Assembly (NCBI GenBank): GCA_022649665.1
Contig: JALCOL010000012.1
Coordinates: 19,287 to 83,286 of the forward strand
Direction: 5' to 3'
Source of the DNA: Enterococcaceae bacterium
GTDB lineage: Bacteria > Bacillota > Bacilli > Lactobacillales > Enterococcaceae
Length of the DNA: 64,000 bases
Of this stretch, positions 8,544-17,860 are shown in pieces. Made by a program: the position numbers and the translations under genes. Within the stretch, counting starts at the first letter, position 1. Every line of letters starts with the position of its first letter. The notes beneath the pieces were generated by a model, which saw nothing but the letters and a program-made list of their open reading frames with translations, searched no databases and was not told the origin of the DNA.

Positions 8544-9638
8544 ATGAGTTACCAAGCAAGTACGGAAGAGCATCCGCTCACGATCATCGATATCGCCAGT
8601 TTAGCGCCGCTCGTCAAAGCCCGCATGGATGCCGGCCCATTCGATTATATCAGCGGCGGGGCGGAAGATGACTGGACGATGCGTGAAAATACCCGTGCGT
8701 TTAATACGAAACAAATTTTGCCGCGTGTTTTGCAGGGCATCGAGCATGTCGATCTCACAACAAATTTGTGGGACATCGAGCTTTCCTCTCCAGTGATCGA
8801 AGCCCCGACCGCCGCACAGGGATTAGCGCATGCCCGCGCGGAAAAAGCCGCAGCAGAAGGAACTGCGGCAGCCGGATCAATATTTACGATCGGAACTTAC
8901 GGCAATACGCTGATCGAAGATATCGCTGCCGCAGCTCCCAAAGCCCCCCAGCTTTTCCAATTATACATGAGTAAAGATGACGGCTTTAACCGTTATATTT
9001 TGGACCGGGCGGTCAAAGCCGGAGCGAAAGCGATCGTTTTGACGGTCGATGCGACGGTCGGCGGGTATCGCGAAGAAGATCTCCTCAATCATTTTCAATT
9101 CCCGCTGCCGATGCCGAACTTGACGGCTTACCACGGCTCCGCCTCCGGTAAAGGCGAGGGGATCGCCGCGATCTATGCAGCAGCCAAACAGGCGATCGTT
9201 CCTGCTGATATCGAAAAGATCAAACAAATGTCCGACTTGCCGGTGATCGTCAAAGGCATCCAAGCATCCGCCGATGCAGCGGTCGCACTCGGGGCCGGAG
9301 CGGATGGGATCTGGGTCTCCAATCACGGGGGACGCCAATTAGACGGCGGACCGGCTTCATTTGCTGTATTGCCGGAAATTGCTGAAGCCGTGCAAAAGCG
9401 GGTCCCGCTCATTTTTGACAGCGGCGTCCTGCGCGGCGAACATGTTTTCAAAGCATTGGCGAGCGGAGCAGATCTAGTCGCGATCGGCCGTCCGGTACTT
9501 TATGGCCTGAATTTAGGCGGTGCCGCCGGAGTGGAATCAGTCTTCAAACATTATCAAAAAGAACTTGCGATCACGATGCAGCTGGCCGGTGCACGTACGA
9601 TCGAAGAGATCAAAAATACCACGCTGCGAGAATTGTAG
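8544..9638 (+). CDS. FMN-dependent alpha-hydroxy-acid oxidase, probably L-lactate oxidase
   Basis: This 364-residue TIM-barrel flavoenzyme fits the L-lactate oxidase branch found in Aerococcus, Enterococcus and streptococci. It oxidises L-lactate to pyruvate and makes hydrogen peroxide from oxygen. Visible hallmarks are FDYISGGAEDDWTMREN, FQLYMSKD, LTVDATVGGYREED, VIVKGIQ and the catalytic SNHGGRQLD, plus the FMN phosphate site FDSGVLRGEHVFKALA. I preferred the ATG at 8544, which GAAGGAG precedes, over the longer frame starting at 8466. It is monocistronic and ends before a strong terminator. Close relatives act on glycolate, so the substrate is likely but not proven. Confidence 0.85.
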   Translation: MSYQASTEEHPLTIIDIASLAPLVKARMDAGPFDYISGGAEDDWTMRENTRAFNTKQILPRVLQGIEHVDLTTNLWDIELSSPVIEAPTAAQGLAHARAEKAAAEGTAAAGSIFTIGTYGNTLIEDIAAAAPKAPQLFQLYMSKDDGFNRYILDRAVKAGAKAIVLTVDATVGGYREEDLLNHFQFPLPMPNLTAYHGSASGKGEGIAAIYAAAKQAIVPADIEKIKQMSDLPVIVKGIQASADAAVALGAGADGIWVSNHGGRQLDGGPASFAVLPEIAEAVQKRVPLIFDSGVLRGEHVFKALASGADLVAIGRPVLYGLNLGGAAGVESVFKHYQKELAITMQLAGARTIEEIKNTTLREL

Positions 9639-9756
9639 GCAAGCCGTTTTTTTGCTCTGCTGGAGAAACAACTCTTTTGTCAGCGGGCGAATCTTTTAGC
9701 AGTACAATTTAAACGCCGCAAATAGCAAGCATCACTTGCATAGCGAACAGACCAAA

Positions 9757-9797
9757 AGCAGCCTGAAATGACAGATTCGTCACTTCAGGCTGCTTTC
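9757..9797. terminator. strong hairpin between convergent genes
   Basis: A stem of about 16 bp (AGCAGCCTGAAATGAC and its near complement) is followed by a T-rich stretch. It lies between the convergent lactate-oxidase-like and Mga-like genes and probably ends both transcripts. The preceding 9639-9756 holds no gene. Confidence 0.75.
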
Positions 9798-11238
9798 AAT
9801 CATTTTGGACCGCACCTTCCAGCCGCAGATCAAGCAATTCGTCGATCAGATTTTCCCAATCTTCCGGACGAGGCGGCGAAAGCCAGATCACTTTCGAAAT
9901 ATCGCACTCGCTGTATGCATTGACGAGATCGGTGATGATCAATTTCGTCTCCGGCAGAACAGTGTTGGTCACTTCGACATTCAAAGTCGAGAAATACTTG
10001 ATATCTCTTTCGATGATTTTGTTGTATTCTTTACCGAGCGTAAAATCGACACAAACTTTGATCGGCGCAAGAATTTTATTAAGCGGCACATTCGCTGCTA
10101 AAGTCAATAAACAATGATAAAACATGAATTTCGCTTTATTGCTGTCGCTCTTCAGTGTTGTTTCATGAAGAACAAATTTTTGACAATATTCGAAGAATTC
10201 CGGATACGTTCGAAAGAAAAAACTGACCTCGATATGCTCGTCAAAAAACTGACTGCGAAACGGCAGCGTCAAAATATCAACAAAACATTTATCGACTTCA
10301 TATTCGATATTTGCTTTCTCGCTTTCTTCCAGCTTGAGATGAAAGTTCTCTTCAAGTCCTTGGGTAAAAGCACGTCCCTTGCATTTGATCGCTTCTGGAA
10401 ATGTAATATCCTCTGCAGTAATGATCCCCATGATCGCCAAAAAAGTCACCAGATAATCACATTCGCTGTTGATTTCTCTTTCATCATCGCGAAAGTAGGT
10501 CTCAAAAACGCGGACAGCATTGATGCGCGCCCCAACAGTCTTTTGCCCGATGTTGCGGATCAAATCGGCGATCTCTTGAGAAGTCTTGATCGAATAGCCT
10601 TGTTGAAAGCGCAGAAGGCTCACTAAAAAATACGATTTCGTTTCGATCAGCTGACTCATCGACAAAATGATCTCCGGCGTGTCCGGCAGGTTCAGCAATT
10701 GATCGACGGCCGTCCGCACGTTTTCATTGAAATGCGATTCTTTCAAATGGGTCATGATCACGATTTCCGACAGCAGGAGCCGGATCGCCAGCTCATCGCC
10801 GGTCAGTTCCGCATTTTTATTCAGAACGATCCCCCACCCCGTCAGCGTTTTTCGAAGCATCGCAAAACGCTTATACATAAAAGCATAGCTGACGTAATGC
10901 GCTTCGGCGAAATCATTCAAATTAAATGTTTTGAATTCATACATCACCGCGATCAAAATTTTGACTTGATACGATCTTTTCAGATAATGCGCTAAAAATA
11001 CCGAAGCATTTGTGTTGTGGTGTTCGTACAAAATCGTATGCGTTTCTGTGATCTCGATATTAAAAAAATCACTCAGCTGAAAAGCATCGATATCTTCAGC
11101 GACTTCTTTTGTCAAGTTCTTGAAAAGATAATAAGAAATCTGCAGTTTGTCTTGGATCACATTGTTTTTTACTTTTTGGTTTGGATATTGATCAAGAAAA
11201 TACAGCAGCTGGATTTTCTTTTGATCATTCTTCTCCAT
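9796..11238 (-). CDS. Mga-like transcriptional regulator of the WxL cluster
   Basis: The 480-residue protein has the Mga/AtxA layout: N-terminal helix-turn-helix regions (about residues 1-110, then FNLNDFAEAHYVSYAFMYKR) followed by PRD-like helical domains and a C-terminal EIIB-like part. Mga-type proteins are DNA-binding activators of surface genes. A longer open frame reaches 11391 but would run into the gene before it; I chose the ATG at 11238, preceded by GTGGAG. It directly follows the WxL surface cluster on the same strand, the usual place for its cognate regulator in enterococci and Listeria. Its phosphorylation by the PTS is possible but not visible. Confidence 0.75.
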   Translation of the reverse strand: MEKNDQKKIQLLYFLDQYPNQKVKNNVIQDKLQISYYLFKNLTKEVAEDIDAFQLSDFFNIEITETHTILYEHHNTNASVFLAHYLKRSYQVKILIAVMYEFKTFNLNDFAEAHYVSYAFMYKRFAMLRKTLTGWGIVLNKNAELTGDELAIRLLLSEIVIMTHLKESHFNENVRTAVDQLLNLPDTPEIILSMSQLIETKSYFLVSLLRFQQGYSIKTSQEIADLIRNIGQKTVGARINAVRVFETYFRDDEREINSECDYLVTFLAIMGIITAEDITFPEAIKCKGRAFTQGLEENFHLKLEESEKANIEYEVDKCFVDILTLPFRSQFFDEHIEVSFFFRTYPEFFEYCQKFVLHETTLKSDSNKAKFMFYHCLLTLAANVPLNKILAPIKVCVDFTLGKEYNKIIERDIKYFSTLNVEVTNTVLPETKLIITDLVNAYSECDISKVIWLSPPRPEDWENLIDELLDLRLEGAVQND

Positions 11239-11290
11239 CAGCTCCACTAGTTTCACATATGTCACCTTACTATTCAGATCAAACGATCGC

Positions 11291-11701
11291 TTACCGGGCC
11301 AACAAAACTTTTCCGGCGAGTCGATAGGCAATATCCGCCCAGTAGCCTTTTTGTTCATTTGGGGCGTCCCCGCCGCCAGCACCGTCATCATTCGAATTCA
11401 AAATACTCGTCTGTTCCGCGCTGAACAGCTCGTCTAAAAACCGCCGTGCATGTTTTTGTTTTGGTTTCTTTGAACTCGGCTTCGCTTTTTTCTTGGGACG
11501 CTCGACTTCTTCCGCTGAACTTTTTGTGACCTCTGCTTCAGCAGGGGCATCGCGCGCACCCGCTGGTTCAAGCGGCTCGACGATTTCTGACGGATTGGTC
11601 GGATTTCGGACCGGTTCTTTGGCATGGACGTTGATCGCCGGTGCGATAATGGTCAAAAATCCTGCTATTACTAAACATTGTACCACTTTTTTACTACTCA
11701 T
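11291..11701 (-). CDS. short secreted Lys/Pro/Glu-rich protein of the WxL cluster
   Basis: The 136-residue protein has a signal peptide (KKVVQCLVIAGFLTIIAPAINVHA) and a low-complexity polar region with EPVRNPTNPSEIVEPLEP and KKKAKPSSKKPKQK. No domain is recognised. The ATG at 11701 lies directly after the stop of the DUF916 gene; its ribosome site is weak, so coupling is likely. Being between the DUF916 gene and the regulator, it is probably exported and works with the WxL proteins. Confidence 0.6.
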   Translation of the reverse strand: MSSKKVVQCLVIAGFLTIIAPAINVHAKEPVRNPTNPSEIVEPLEPAGARDAPAEAEVTKSSAEEVERPKKKAKPSSKKPKQKHARRFLDELFSAEQTSILNSNDDGAGGGDAPNEQKGYWADIAYRLAGKVLLAR

Positions 11702-11707
11702 CGGCAA

Positions 11708-12784
11708 TCATCTTTTCTCTTGTTCTTTCTTTTTCAATACCACAAAAATCAATACCGCAACGACTGTGATCAAAAGGATCAAAAGTGCGATCAGTACATA
11801 GATCCACCAGTGGTTTTCTTTTTTAAGCGAGACGTCTTTTTTATTCAAATTGTCCGCGACTTTTTTCTGGACTGTAAATTCTTTTGTCAGTGTCCAGTGA
11901 TTGGCAAATTTTTGCTCGCCCTTGCTGCTTTTTCGCGTGAGCGCGCCATTCTCATTTTGATTGCCATACACTTCAAGCTGCGCGACATAATTCCCTGGTT
12001 TCAATTCTTGTCCTTCAAGCGAAATCGGAAAATCAAATGTTGCGTCCGGCGCCATCTGCAGGCCTTCTTTTGACATCGAATAGAGCGCTTTGTCGGACCC
12101 TTTTTTCGAGATTTTCGCATCGACCGCCACTTTATTGATAAAAGTCGCTGTATCGTTTTCAAGCGGCGCAAGGATCACATTGCGGTAGTTGATCTGGGTC
12201 GGTTTGACGTCGGCAAGTTTTACGTTGGCCGCCACCGGATTCGTATTCTGCTGCATGACTAGTCCGATCACATAAGAAAATTGATTTTTGATCGAAACGC
12301 CTTTCTCATTGCTGCTTGCTTGATCGTTCGTATCTTGGTGCTCTTTCAGGGTGATCCCGCCCGCCATGACGCCGTCAAATTTTTCATTCGGCATCGCCGC
12401 TTGCAAATCGAGTGTCGTCGCGGATTTGGCAGGGATCTTCACTGTGTCTGGCGCTTTGACATAATCCTTCATGTTGAACTTTAAACTTTTCGCAGGTTTG
12501 ATCTCGTTCGGGCTGTATTCAACAACGCCATTGATATTCGTCGTCGTGCTCGAAATGTCGACATCGACAACAACTTCTTTTTCTGTATCGTTGCGCAAGT
12601 CGACATGCAAGGTCTGCTGTGCCCCTTGATCAAGTTTTATATCAAAGTAGCTGACCCCTTTATCCAGCTGGTTTTCTGGAATTTCGGCTTGCGCGGCGAA
12701 ATTGAACTCCGCTGCGGATACTTTTGGCGACATCATAATGACCAGAGCGACGGCCGCTGCAAAAAGCAAAAGTGTTTTCTTCAT
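11708..12784 (-). CDS. DUF916/DUF3324 WxL-interacting membrane-anchored protein (CscA-like)
   Basis: The 358-residue protein has a signal peptide (to about residue 25), a DUF916 immunoglobulin-like region (GVSYFDIKLDQGAQQTLHVDLRN), a DUF3324 region (GLVMQQNTNPVAANVKL) and a C-terminal membrane helix followed by KKKEQEKR. Such proteins sit in the membrane with their body outside and bind peptidoglycan and WxL proteins. It is downstream of the WxL genes in one minus-strand cluster. Confidence 0.9.
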   Translation of the reverse strand: MKKTLLLFAAAVALVIMMSPKVSAAEFNFAAQAEIPENQLDKGVSYFDIKLDQGAQQTLHVDLRNDTEKEVVVDVDISSTTTNINGVVEYSPNEIKPAKSLKFNMKDYVKAPDTVKIPAKSATTLDLQAAMPNEKFDGVMAGGITLKEHQDTNDQASSNEKGVSIKNQFSYVIGLVMQQNTNPVAANVKLADVKPTQINYRNVILAPLENDTATFINKVAVDAKISKKGSDKALYSMSKEGLQMAPDATFDFPISLEGQELKPGNYVAQLEVYGNQNENGALTRKSSKGEQKFANHWTLTKEFTVQKKVADNLNKKDVSLKKENHWWIYVLIALLILLITVVAVLIFVVLKKKEQEKR

Positions 12785-12812
12785 GAAGGGTCTCCTTTTC
12801 TAATTCTGGATT

Positions 12813-13553
12813 CTATTTATTATCTGGGGCATCCGTCAATTTCCATGTAAAAGTCGTTGAATATTTTTCCGCATATTTAGTCGTCGAACCCGGCACGGTC
12901 AAGTGGACACTCGTCGCACCGTCTTTTTCATCATTTCCCCAATCAAGCAAGTATGTTCCCGCGCCGCTGCCGGTTTTGGCATTCATCACTTTTTGATCTG
13001 CTCCTACTGCGACCGTGATCGCTGTTTCGCCCGCGGGAGCTTTCGATTTCGAGTTGGTCACGACCCGGCCGTTCTCTAATGAAACTTGGGCTCCGATCAG
13101 CTCTTTGCCGTTTGTCGATGTAAATTGCTTTTCTTGTTTCAGGAGCAGTTTCCAGCCGGTCTCCGTCCCGCGGTTATCTGAAACTTGGACAAAGTTCGGA
13201 CCCGTTTGTTCTTTGCCGGCCGAATCAAGATATTTTTGCGCAGCCGCATTATAGGTTTTCGTTTCCGAGGTGATCTCCTGCTTTCCAAAATAAAAGTTGG
13301 AAGCAAAATCGATCGATAATGGCCCTTGCGTTCCCGGAGTGATCGGTTTCGTCGGGTTTTCTGGATCGATCGGCTTGACTGGCCGGCTTGGGTCTTGCGG
13401 ATCGACCGTTTCAGCCCGTTTTTTTGACGGGGTGAACTCGATCACGCCATCCGTCGTATATACCCCGCCTGTTTGGTCAGCAAATGCTTGCGTGGTTGTG
13501 ATCGCCATCGTTGCGAGCGTTGCCGCTGCAGTCAAAAATACAAATTTTTTCAA
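12813..13553 (-). CDS. WxL-domain surface protein
   Basis: The 246-residue exported protein has a signal peptide ending near TTQAFA, a proline-rich linker (PSRPVKPIDPENPTKPITPG), and the WxL domain with both marks: GWKLLLKQ and the terminal TFTWKLTDAPDNK. WxL domains bind the cell wall non-covalently. It is one of three similar WxL genes in a row, which suggests tandem duplication. The distal half is about 160 residues of pure WxL domain, so there is no extra adhesin or enzyme module. Confidence 0.9.
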   Translation of the reverse strand: MKKFVFLTAAATLATMAITTTQAFADQTGGVYTTDGVIEFTPSKKRAETVDPQDPSRPVKPIDPENPTKPITPGTQGPLSIDFASNFYFGKQEITSETKTYNAAAQKYLDSAGKEQTGPNFVQVSDNRGTETGWKLLLKQEKQFTSTNGKELIGAQVSLENGRVVTNSKSKAPAGETAITVAVGADQKVMNAKTGSGAGTYLLDWGNDEKDGATSVHLTVPGSTTKYAEKYSTTFTWKLTDAPDNK

Positions 13554-13575
13554 TTTCTTTTTCTCCAGTCATTTT

Positions 13576-14331
13576 TTAATTTTTTGGGATATCTTTCAAG
13601 TTCCAAATCAGTTCTGTATGGTATGTTGCGGGTGCTTTGAGGATCGATCCTGGGACTTTCAGCACGACCCCGTCAGCGACCTGCCTCACTTCTTTTTGGC
13701 CAGCAGGATTTTCCTTTGCTATTTTTTTCAAAGCACCCCAGTAAACTGTCCACGTGCCGGTACCTGCGCCTTCTTCGGCGGACAATACGACCGTTTCTGT
13801 CCCCGCGGGGTCCATCTGCAGCTCTTGGCGAGCTTCCGGTTCGTCGATATCTGTGACGATGCTGTTGACTCGTGCATTTTTGAGGACGATTTGTGCACCG
13901 GAAAGTTCTTGCGGCTTCGTTTTCGCTGAAGTCCGCAACTGGCCGTTTTGTTTCAACGTCAAAATCCAGCCAGTTGCAGTGCCGCGATGATCAGAGACTT
14001 GAACAAAGGGTGCCGTGGTGTCTTGTACATCTTTTTGCGTCTGCGCTTCAGCAAAGTACACTTGATCTTGTGCGGATATTTTATTCGCACCAAAATCAAA
14101 ACTGGAAGCAAAATCGATCGAAAGCGGCCCCTCCTGCCCTGAAGCCGGACTTTCTTCGCTCACGGCGTCGACTAACACGATTTTTTCTTCGGGGTGATAC
14201 GGATGGACTGGCTCAACGATCCCGCTGGCCGGCGCGAAGTCCACCGTTCCTTCGCTTTCAGCCGCAGCAGCTGTTTCGCAGGACAATACACTTGTGAAGA
14301 AAAGCAGGCAGATTATTGATATCTTTTTCAC
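13576..14331 (-). CDS. WxL-domain surface protein
   Basis: The 251-residue paralogue has a signal peptide (ICLLFFTSVLSCETAAAA), a short proline-containing linker (EPVHPYHPEEK), the shared GPLSIDFASSFDFG block and the WxL marks GWILTLKQ and LIWNLKDIPKN. It lies 22 bases after the next WxL gene upstream and is likely in the same transcript. It is the most divergent of the three short WxL proteins. Confidence 0.88.
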   Translation of the reverse strand: MKKISIICLLFFTSVLSCETAAAAESEGTVDFAPASGIVEPVHPYHPEEKIVLVDAVSEESPASGQEGPLSIDFASSFDFGANKISAQDQVYFAEAQTQKDVQDTTAPFVQVSDHRGTATGWILTLKQNGQLRTSAKTKPQELSGAQIVLKNARVNSIVTDIDEPEARQELQMDPAGTETVVLSAEEGAGTGTWTVYWGALKKIAKENPAGQKEVRQVADGVVLKVPGSILKAPATYHTELIWNLKDIPKN

Positions 14332-14364
14332 GTTGCTTGCTCCTTTTCCTGCTCCGCTGGTTTT

Positions 14365-15117
14365 TTAAGGGTTCGGCGTCGTTTCCAGCGACCAAGTCAG
14401 CGAAGTCGTGTATTCTTTAGCCATTTTCGGGGTTTTGCCCGGTACGGAAAGCGCGACTGATTTTGCTTTCGTCGCTTCATCGCCGAAGCGGTACACCCAA
14501 GTTCCCATTCCTTTATCTTTCGCAGCCGTGAGCGGCGCGATTTGGGAAGAGCCCGGTGTCAACTTGAATTCGCTTTGGCCATCTGGAGCGTATTTCGAGT
14601 CGACCGTAGAAGCTGTGCTGGCGTTCAAGAAGCTCAGCTCCGCACCCTCTAATTCCTTTGTCGCATCGTCGATCACCGCAAATTGTTTGTCCTGCTTGAC
14701 TTTAAGCGTCCAGCCTTCAAATGTACCGCGTTTATCAGAAACTTGGACGAAGTTGGGCCGTTCGACTTTTGTCCCATCCTCTTGAGTGAAGCTCTGCGCT
14801 TTGGCAAAGTATGTTGCATCATCGGAAGTGATGCCTGCTTCTCCAAAAGAAAAACTAGAAACAAAATCCAGCGACAACGGACCATTCGTTCCTGGAGTCA
14901 CTTTTCCGTTTGGATCGATCGGATCCAGCGGTGTGCCCGGTTTCTTTTCGCCCGGATCCAGCGGATTTTTTGGATCGGTCGCGGATTTGTCAGCCTGAAA
15001 AGAAACCCGGCCGTTCGACTGGATATCGCCAACCGGGGCTGCCAGTGATACGCTGGGAACAGAGACTGCTGCAAGCATTGTGACTGCAAATAGAGTAAGC
15101 ATTTTTTTGTTTTTCAT
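14365..15117 (-). CDS. WxL-domain surface protein
   Basis: The 250-residue paralogue has a signal peptide (to about residue 26), a linker rich in Asp/Pro (DPKNPLDPGEKKPGTPLDP), the GPLSLDFVSSFSFG block and the WxL marks GWTLKVKQ and LTWSLETTPNP. Its ATG overlaps the stop of the LPQLG-anchored gene, so the two are coupled in translation. Confidence 0.9.
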   Translation of the reverse strand: MKNKKMLTLFAVTMLAAVSVPSVSLAAPVGDIQSNGRVSFQADKSATDPKNPLDPGEKKPGTPLDPIDPNGKVTPGTNGPLSLDFVSSFSFGEAGITSDDATYFAKAQSFTQEDGTKVERPNFVQVSDKRGTFEGWTLKVKQDKQFAVIDDATKELEGAELSFLNASTASTVDSKYAPDGQSEFKLTPGSSQIAPLTAAKDKGMGTWVYRFGDEATKAKSVALSVPGKTPKMAKEYTTSLTWSLETTPNP

Positions 15118-15443
15118 TGTTCATTTCCTTCTTTCTTTTCTCGTGTTTTAAGTAAGATAAGCAGTGCCATCAATATCATTAAAATCCCCGATAAACTGCA
15201 GATCAGCGAGCGTTTCTCGCCAAGCTGGGGAAGATAACCTTTTTTTGCTGGATCTTGGATCTGGGCAGTTTCTTTATTTTTTCCGCTGAGTACCGCAAGC
15301 GGTGAATCATTGTCCGTGAAAAAGCTGACCTCGCCCGCGGAACGATATTCATTTTCCGGTGCAGCTGCAGCATCCTTGGCAGAAACCGCAACCCCCATCC
15401 CTAAGATGAGGAAAATGATCCATAGTCTTTTTTTCATGCGCAA
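15114..15443 (-). CDS. small LPxTG-type anchored protein (CscD-like)
   Basis: The 109-residue protein has a signal peptide, a short spacer and a sortase signal LPQLGEK followed by a membrane helix and a KTREKKEGNEQ tail. Small LPxTG proteins of this kind are a constant part of WxL (csc) clusters and are thought to hold the complex on the wall. Leu replaces Thr at the fourth variable place (LPQLG), a variant seen in such cluster proteins. The gene overlaps the next WxL gene by four bases. Confidence 0.8.
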   Translation of the reverse strand: MRMKKRLWIIFLILGMGVAVSAKDAAAAPENEYRSAGEVSFFTDNDSPLAVLSGKNKETAQIQDPAKKGYLPQLGEKRSLICSLSGILMILMALLILLKTREKKEGNEQ

Positions 15444-15455
15444 GCTCCCTTCTCT

Positions 15456-17366
15456 TTAGTTACTTGGCACATCTTCTAAAGACCATTCCATTGCTCCTGT
15501 ATATGTGCCGGCTTTTTGTTTTTCAACAGGGACGGACAATTTCAATCCACGCGCGCTGCCATCTGTCGCCATATTCCATTCACTCGAAATTTCACGCATA
15601 TCTTGATCGACCGTCTCTTCGATCAGAACCGTTTGATCGCTCAGCAGCTGCTCCTGACCGGCCGAATTCGTGTAGGTCAAAAGGTCTGCCAGCTCGAGAT
15701 CGCCGTTTTTAAGCGGTTGTATCACTTTCAAGGACAATTTGGATTTTTTTCCCGCTTTTGTTCTTGTATCTTCGACGGTTAATGTTCCTTTGACTGCCGG
15801 GCGCAAAATTTGGGTCGTATCGGCAACGAGATGGTCGCCGAAATCAAAATCCGGTACAGACGCTAGTTCTAATTTCCCGTCATTTCCGCTGGATATCCTA
15901 TTTCTGAGCAATTTGAAAGAAGAAGCTTCTTTGATCTTGTCGGGAGTATCGGGATAAAGAAAAACGGTTCCTCTGTCGAACTCTTTACCGCTGATCTTCC
16001 AAGAAGACGGTTGATGCTGCGTTTCAAGCCGCTGATCATCTGCATAGATCCCGTAGTCTCTTGTATCATTATTAAAGGCTACAAAAAGCAGATTATCTTT
16101 CAAACCTGTTAAGCCGGTTGGGCTTGTCCCTCCGCGTTTTCCGGTCTCAAATGATAATTCATCGGCATTATCGATCTTGATCGTCCCGATTCCCAGGCAA
16201 TAAAAGTCGCCGTTTTTGTTTTTTAATTTTGCTTTTGAACCCGGCCCCAAATTCAAACTTGAATTTAAATTGAATGGTGTCGGTGCCGCGGTGTTGGTGA
16301 TCAGCCGGCCGTTTTCTTGAACATCGATATCCAGCTCATGATCTTGAAAGATCAATTTCCCTTTCACTTTATCGGTCTCGTTGACATCAAGGACTGCCCC
16401 TTCGCCGATGATCAGTTTGTTTCCGAGCGCAACATCTGAATAAATAAACGCATTGCAGGAATCGACTTTCAGCCGAGCATTTTTTTGCAGCTCGATCTTG
16501 ATCGGTGCGAATACTGACCAAAAAGTCCCGACCAATTCGTTATTTTCCATCTTGATACTCGTGTCCGAATTTTCTTCAAAAAGAAAATTGGTTCCTTCAG
16601 CGAATTCTTGGACACAAGCAATTCCTGCTTCTTTTTTGGTAGTAAAAAATGAGTTTTTTCCTTTAAAGACGATTTGATTCGTTTTCATCCGCATATGAAA
16701 AGGCTGCGCCCCGCGATCAGAATAATAATCGACATTTTCGACGATGATTTTGCTGTTGTTGATAGAATCATCTGCCGGTGCGATCCCATAGTAATTATTT
16801 GCTGATTTGCTGACTTTCGGATCACCGATTTTCAAATTTTTGAAAGTGATTTCGATGTTGTTGGCAGCAAAGTAAATTCCGTGGTGCCAATTTTCTCCGC
16901 CGTTATACATATAGGTATACTTATTATCGCCGTCGATCGTGAGCGAATTTTTCACAGGGATCCCCAGCTGATCAATATTGATATCTGCGGTCAGTTTGAT
17001 ATAGGTTTCGCCCGCGCGGATCGCTTGTTCCAGTTCGGCAGCGTCCCCTACAAGTGTCGGATTATTTGCAGCGGCCGAAGCGGCTCCGGTTGCTTTTTGT
17101 TCATCGGAAGAAGCCGCGCTGTTTCCTTCCTTGTTTTTTGTTTGGTCGGCTGACGACATTCCAAGAATGTTATCGGTCTGCTTGGCTGGCTCCGCCGTTA
17201 TCGATTTGTCTTTTTCAGGATCACCAAGAACATCGCTTCTCCCCCCCAATATATCCCCGGAAGTTTGTCGATCACTTGATGGGTCGCTCGCTGCTGCAGC
17301 AAATGCAGTCTTTGGCAAAAGCGGAAAAAGCAGGAGCATCCCGCAAAAAAACAACATCTTTTTCAT
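15456..17366 (-). CDS. large WxL protein with beta-helix (pectate-lyase-like) region
   Basis: The 636-residue exported protein has a signal peptide, a low-complexity region to about residue 100, a right-handed beta-helix region (repeats such as NNIEITFKNLKIGD, SKIIVENVDYYSD, NQIVFKGKNSFFTT) and a C-terminal WxL domain ending MEWSLEDVPSN. It is probably a surface adhesin or glycan-binding protein; no catalytic residues of a lyase can be named. It is the first gene of the cluster; an AT-rich stretch with TATAAT lies just upstream and GAAAGGAGGTG precedes the ATG. Confidence 0.8.
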   Translation of the reverse strand: MKKMLFFCGMLLLFPLLPKTAFAAAASDPSSDRQTSGDILGGRSDVLGDPEKDKSITAEPAKQTDNILGMSSADQTKNKEGNSAASSDEQKATGAASAAANNPTLVGDAAELEQAIRAGETYIKLTADINIDQLGIPVKNSLTIDGDNKYTYMYNGGENWHHGIYFAANNIEITFKNLKIGDPKVSKSANNYYGIAPADDSINNSKIIVENVDYYSDRGAQPFHMRMKTNQIVFKGKNSFFTTKKEAGIACVQEFAEGTNFLFEENSDTSIKMENNELVGTFWSVFAPIKIELQKNARLKVDSCNAFIYSDVALGNKLIIGEGAVLDVNETDKVKGKLIFQDHELDIDVQENGRLITNTAAPTPFNLNSSLNLGPGSKAKLKNKNGDFYCLGIGTIKIDNADELSFETGKRGGTSPTGLTGLKDNLLFVAFNNDTRDYGIYADDQRLETQHQPSSWKISGKEFDRGTVFLYPDTPDKIKEASSFKLLRNRISSGNDGKLELASVPDFDFGDHLVADTTQILRPAVKGTLTVEDTRTKAGKKSKLSLKVIQPLKNGDLELADLLTYTNSAGQEQLLSDQTVLIEETVDQDMREISSEWNMATDGSARGLKLSVPVEKQKAGTYTGAMEWSLEDVPSN

Positions 17367-17539
17367 TTACCACACCTCCTTTCATAACATGAATTGATTA
17401 TATAATCATGATTCCCTTTTTGTCTTTTTTGTTTTTTTATCCGCGGTAAAAAAAATAAAAAAAGCCGCAATTGTCTGAAGATTCATTATTATTGCACAAC
17501 TATCTTGGCAGCGCTTACCTTGGCTTGCCTACACAAAAC

Positions 17540-17586
17540 AGCCTTGCAGACTTTATTTTTTAATAGAGGCTGCAAGGCTTCTTTTG
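17540..17586. terminator. hairpin in the 17.4-17.9 kb intergenic region
   Basis: GCCTTGCAG and CTGCAAGGC arms with an AT-rich loop form a strong stem with T-rich flanks. The 494-base gap 17367-17860 holds no gene; besides this hairpin it contains the GGGCTATGACA hairpin at 17694-17723. Confidence 0.6.
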
Positions 17587-17693
17587 CACTAAAAATGATT
17601 CGATCCATTTGTTTCTTTTTTTAGATACAAGCTGGAAAAATCATTAAAAAGAACAAAAATATTGAATTTTTTTAAAGGAATAGAACAAATAGA

Positions 17694-17723
17694 GGGCTAT
17701 GACAAAAAATTGTCATAACCCCC
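17694..17723. repeat. GGGCTATGACA hairpin, possible small dispersed element
   Basis: An inverted repeat (GGGCTATGACAA / TTGTCATAACCC) resembles the hairpin at 6571-6595 (GGGAC...ATGACA), and both are followed by text containing tgtccc. It may be a degenerate copy of a dispersed terminator-like repeat. Confidence 0.4.
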
Positions 17724-17860
17724 TATTTCCAAAAAAGTGATGTCCCAAAAATCAATTTCTTCGTGCCAAAAATAAGAAGTATAAAAATAAGAAACTATTT
17801 TTGAATTTTTCTTCTTGCTTATCGAAACTAAATACATTGCTCACATTCTCAAATAAATAT

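Noticed and set aside
11238..11391. Longer N-terminus for the Mga-like regulator starting at 11391
   Set aside because: It would overlap the secreted protein gene by about 100 bases and has no ribosome site; the ATG at 11238 has GTGGAG in front and starts the domain normally.
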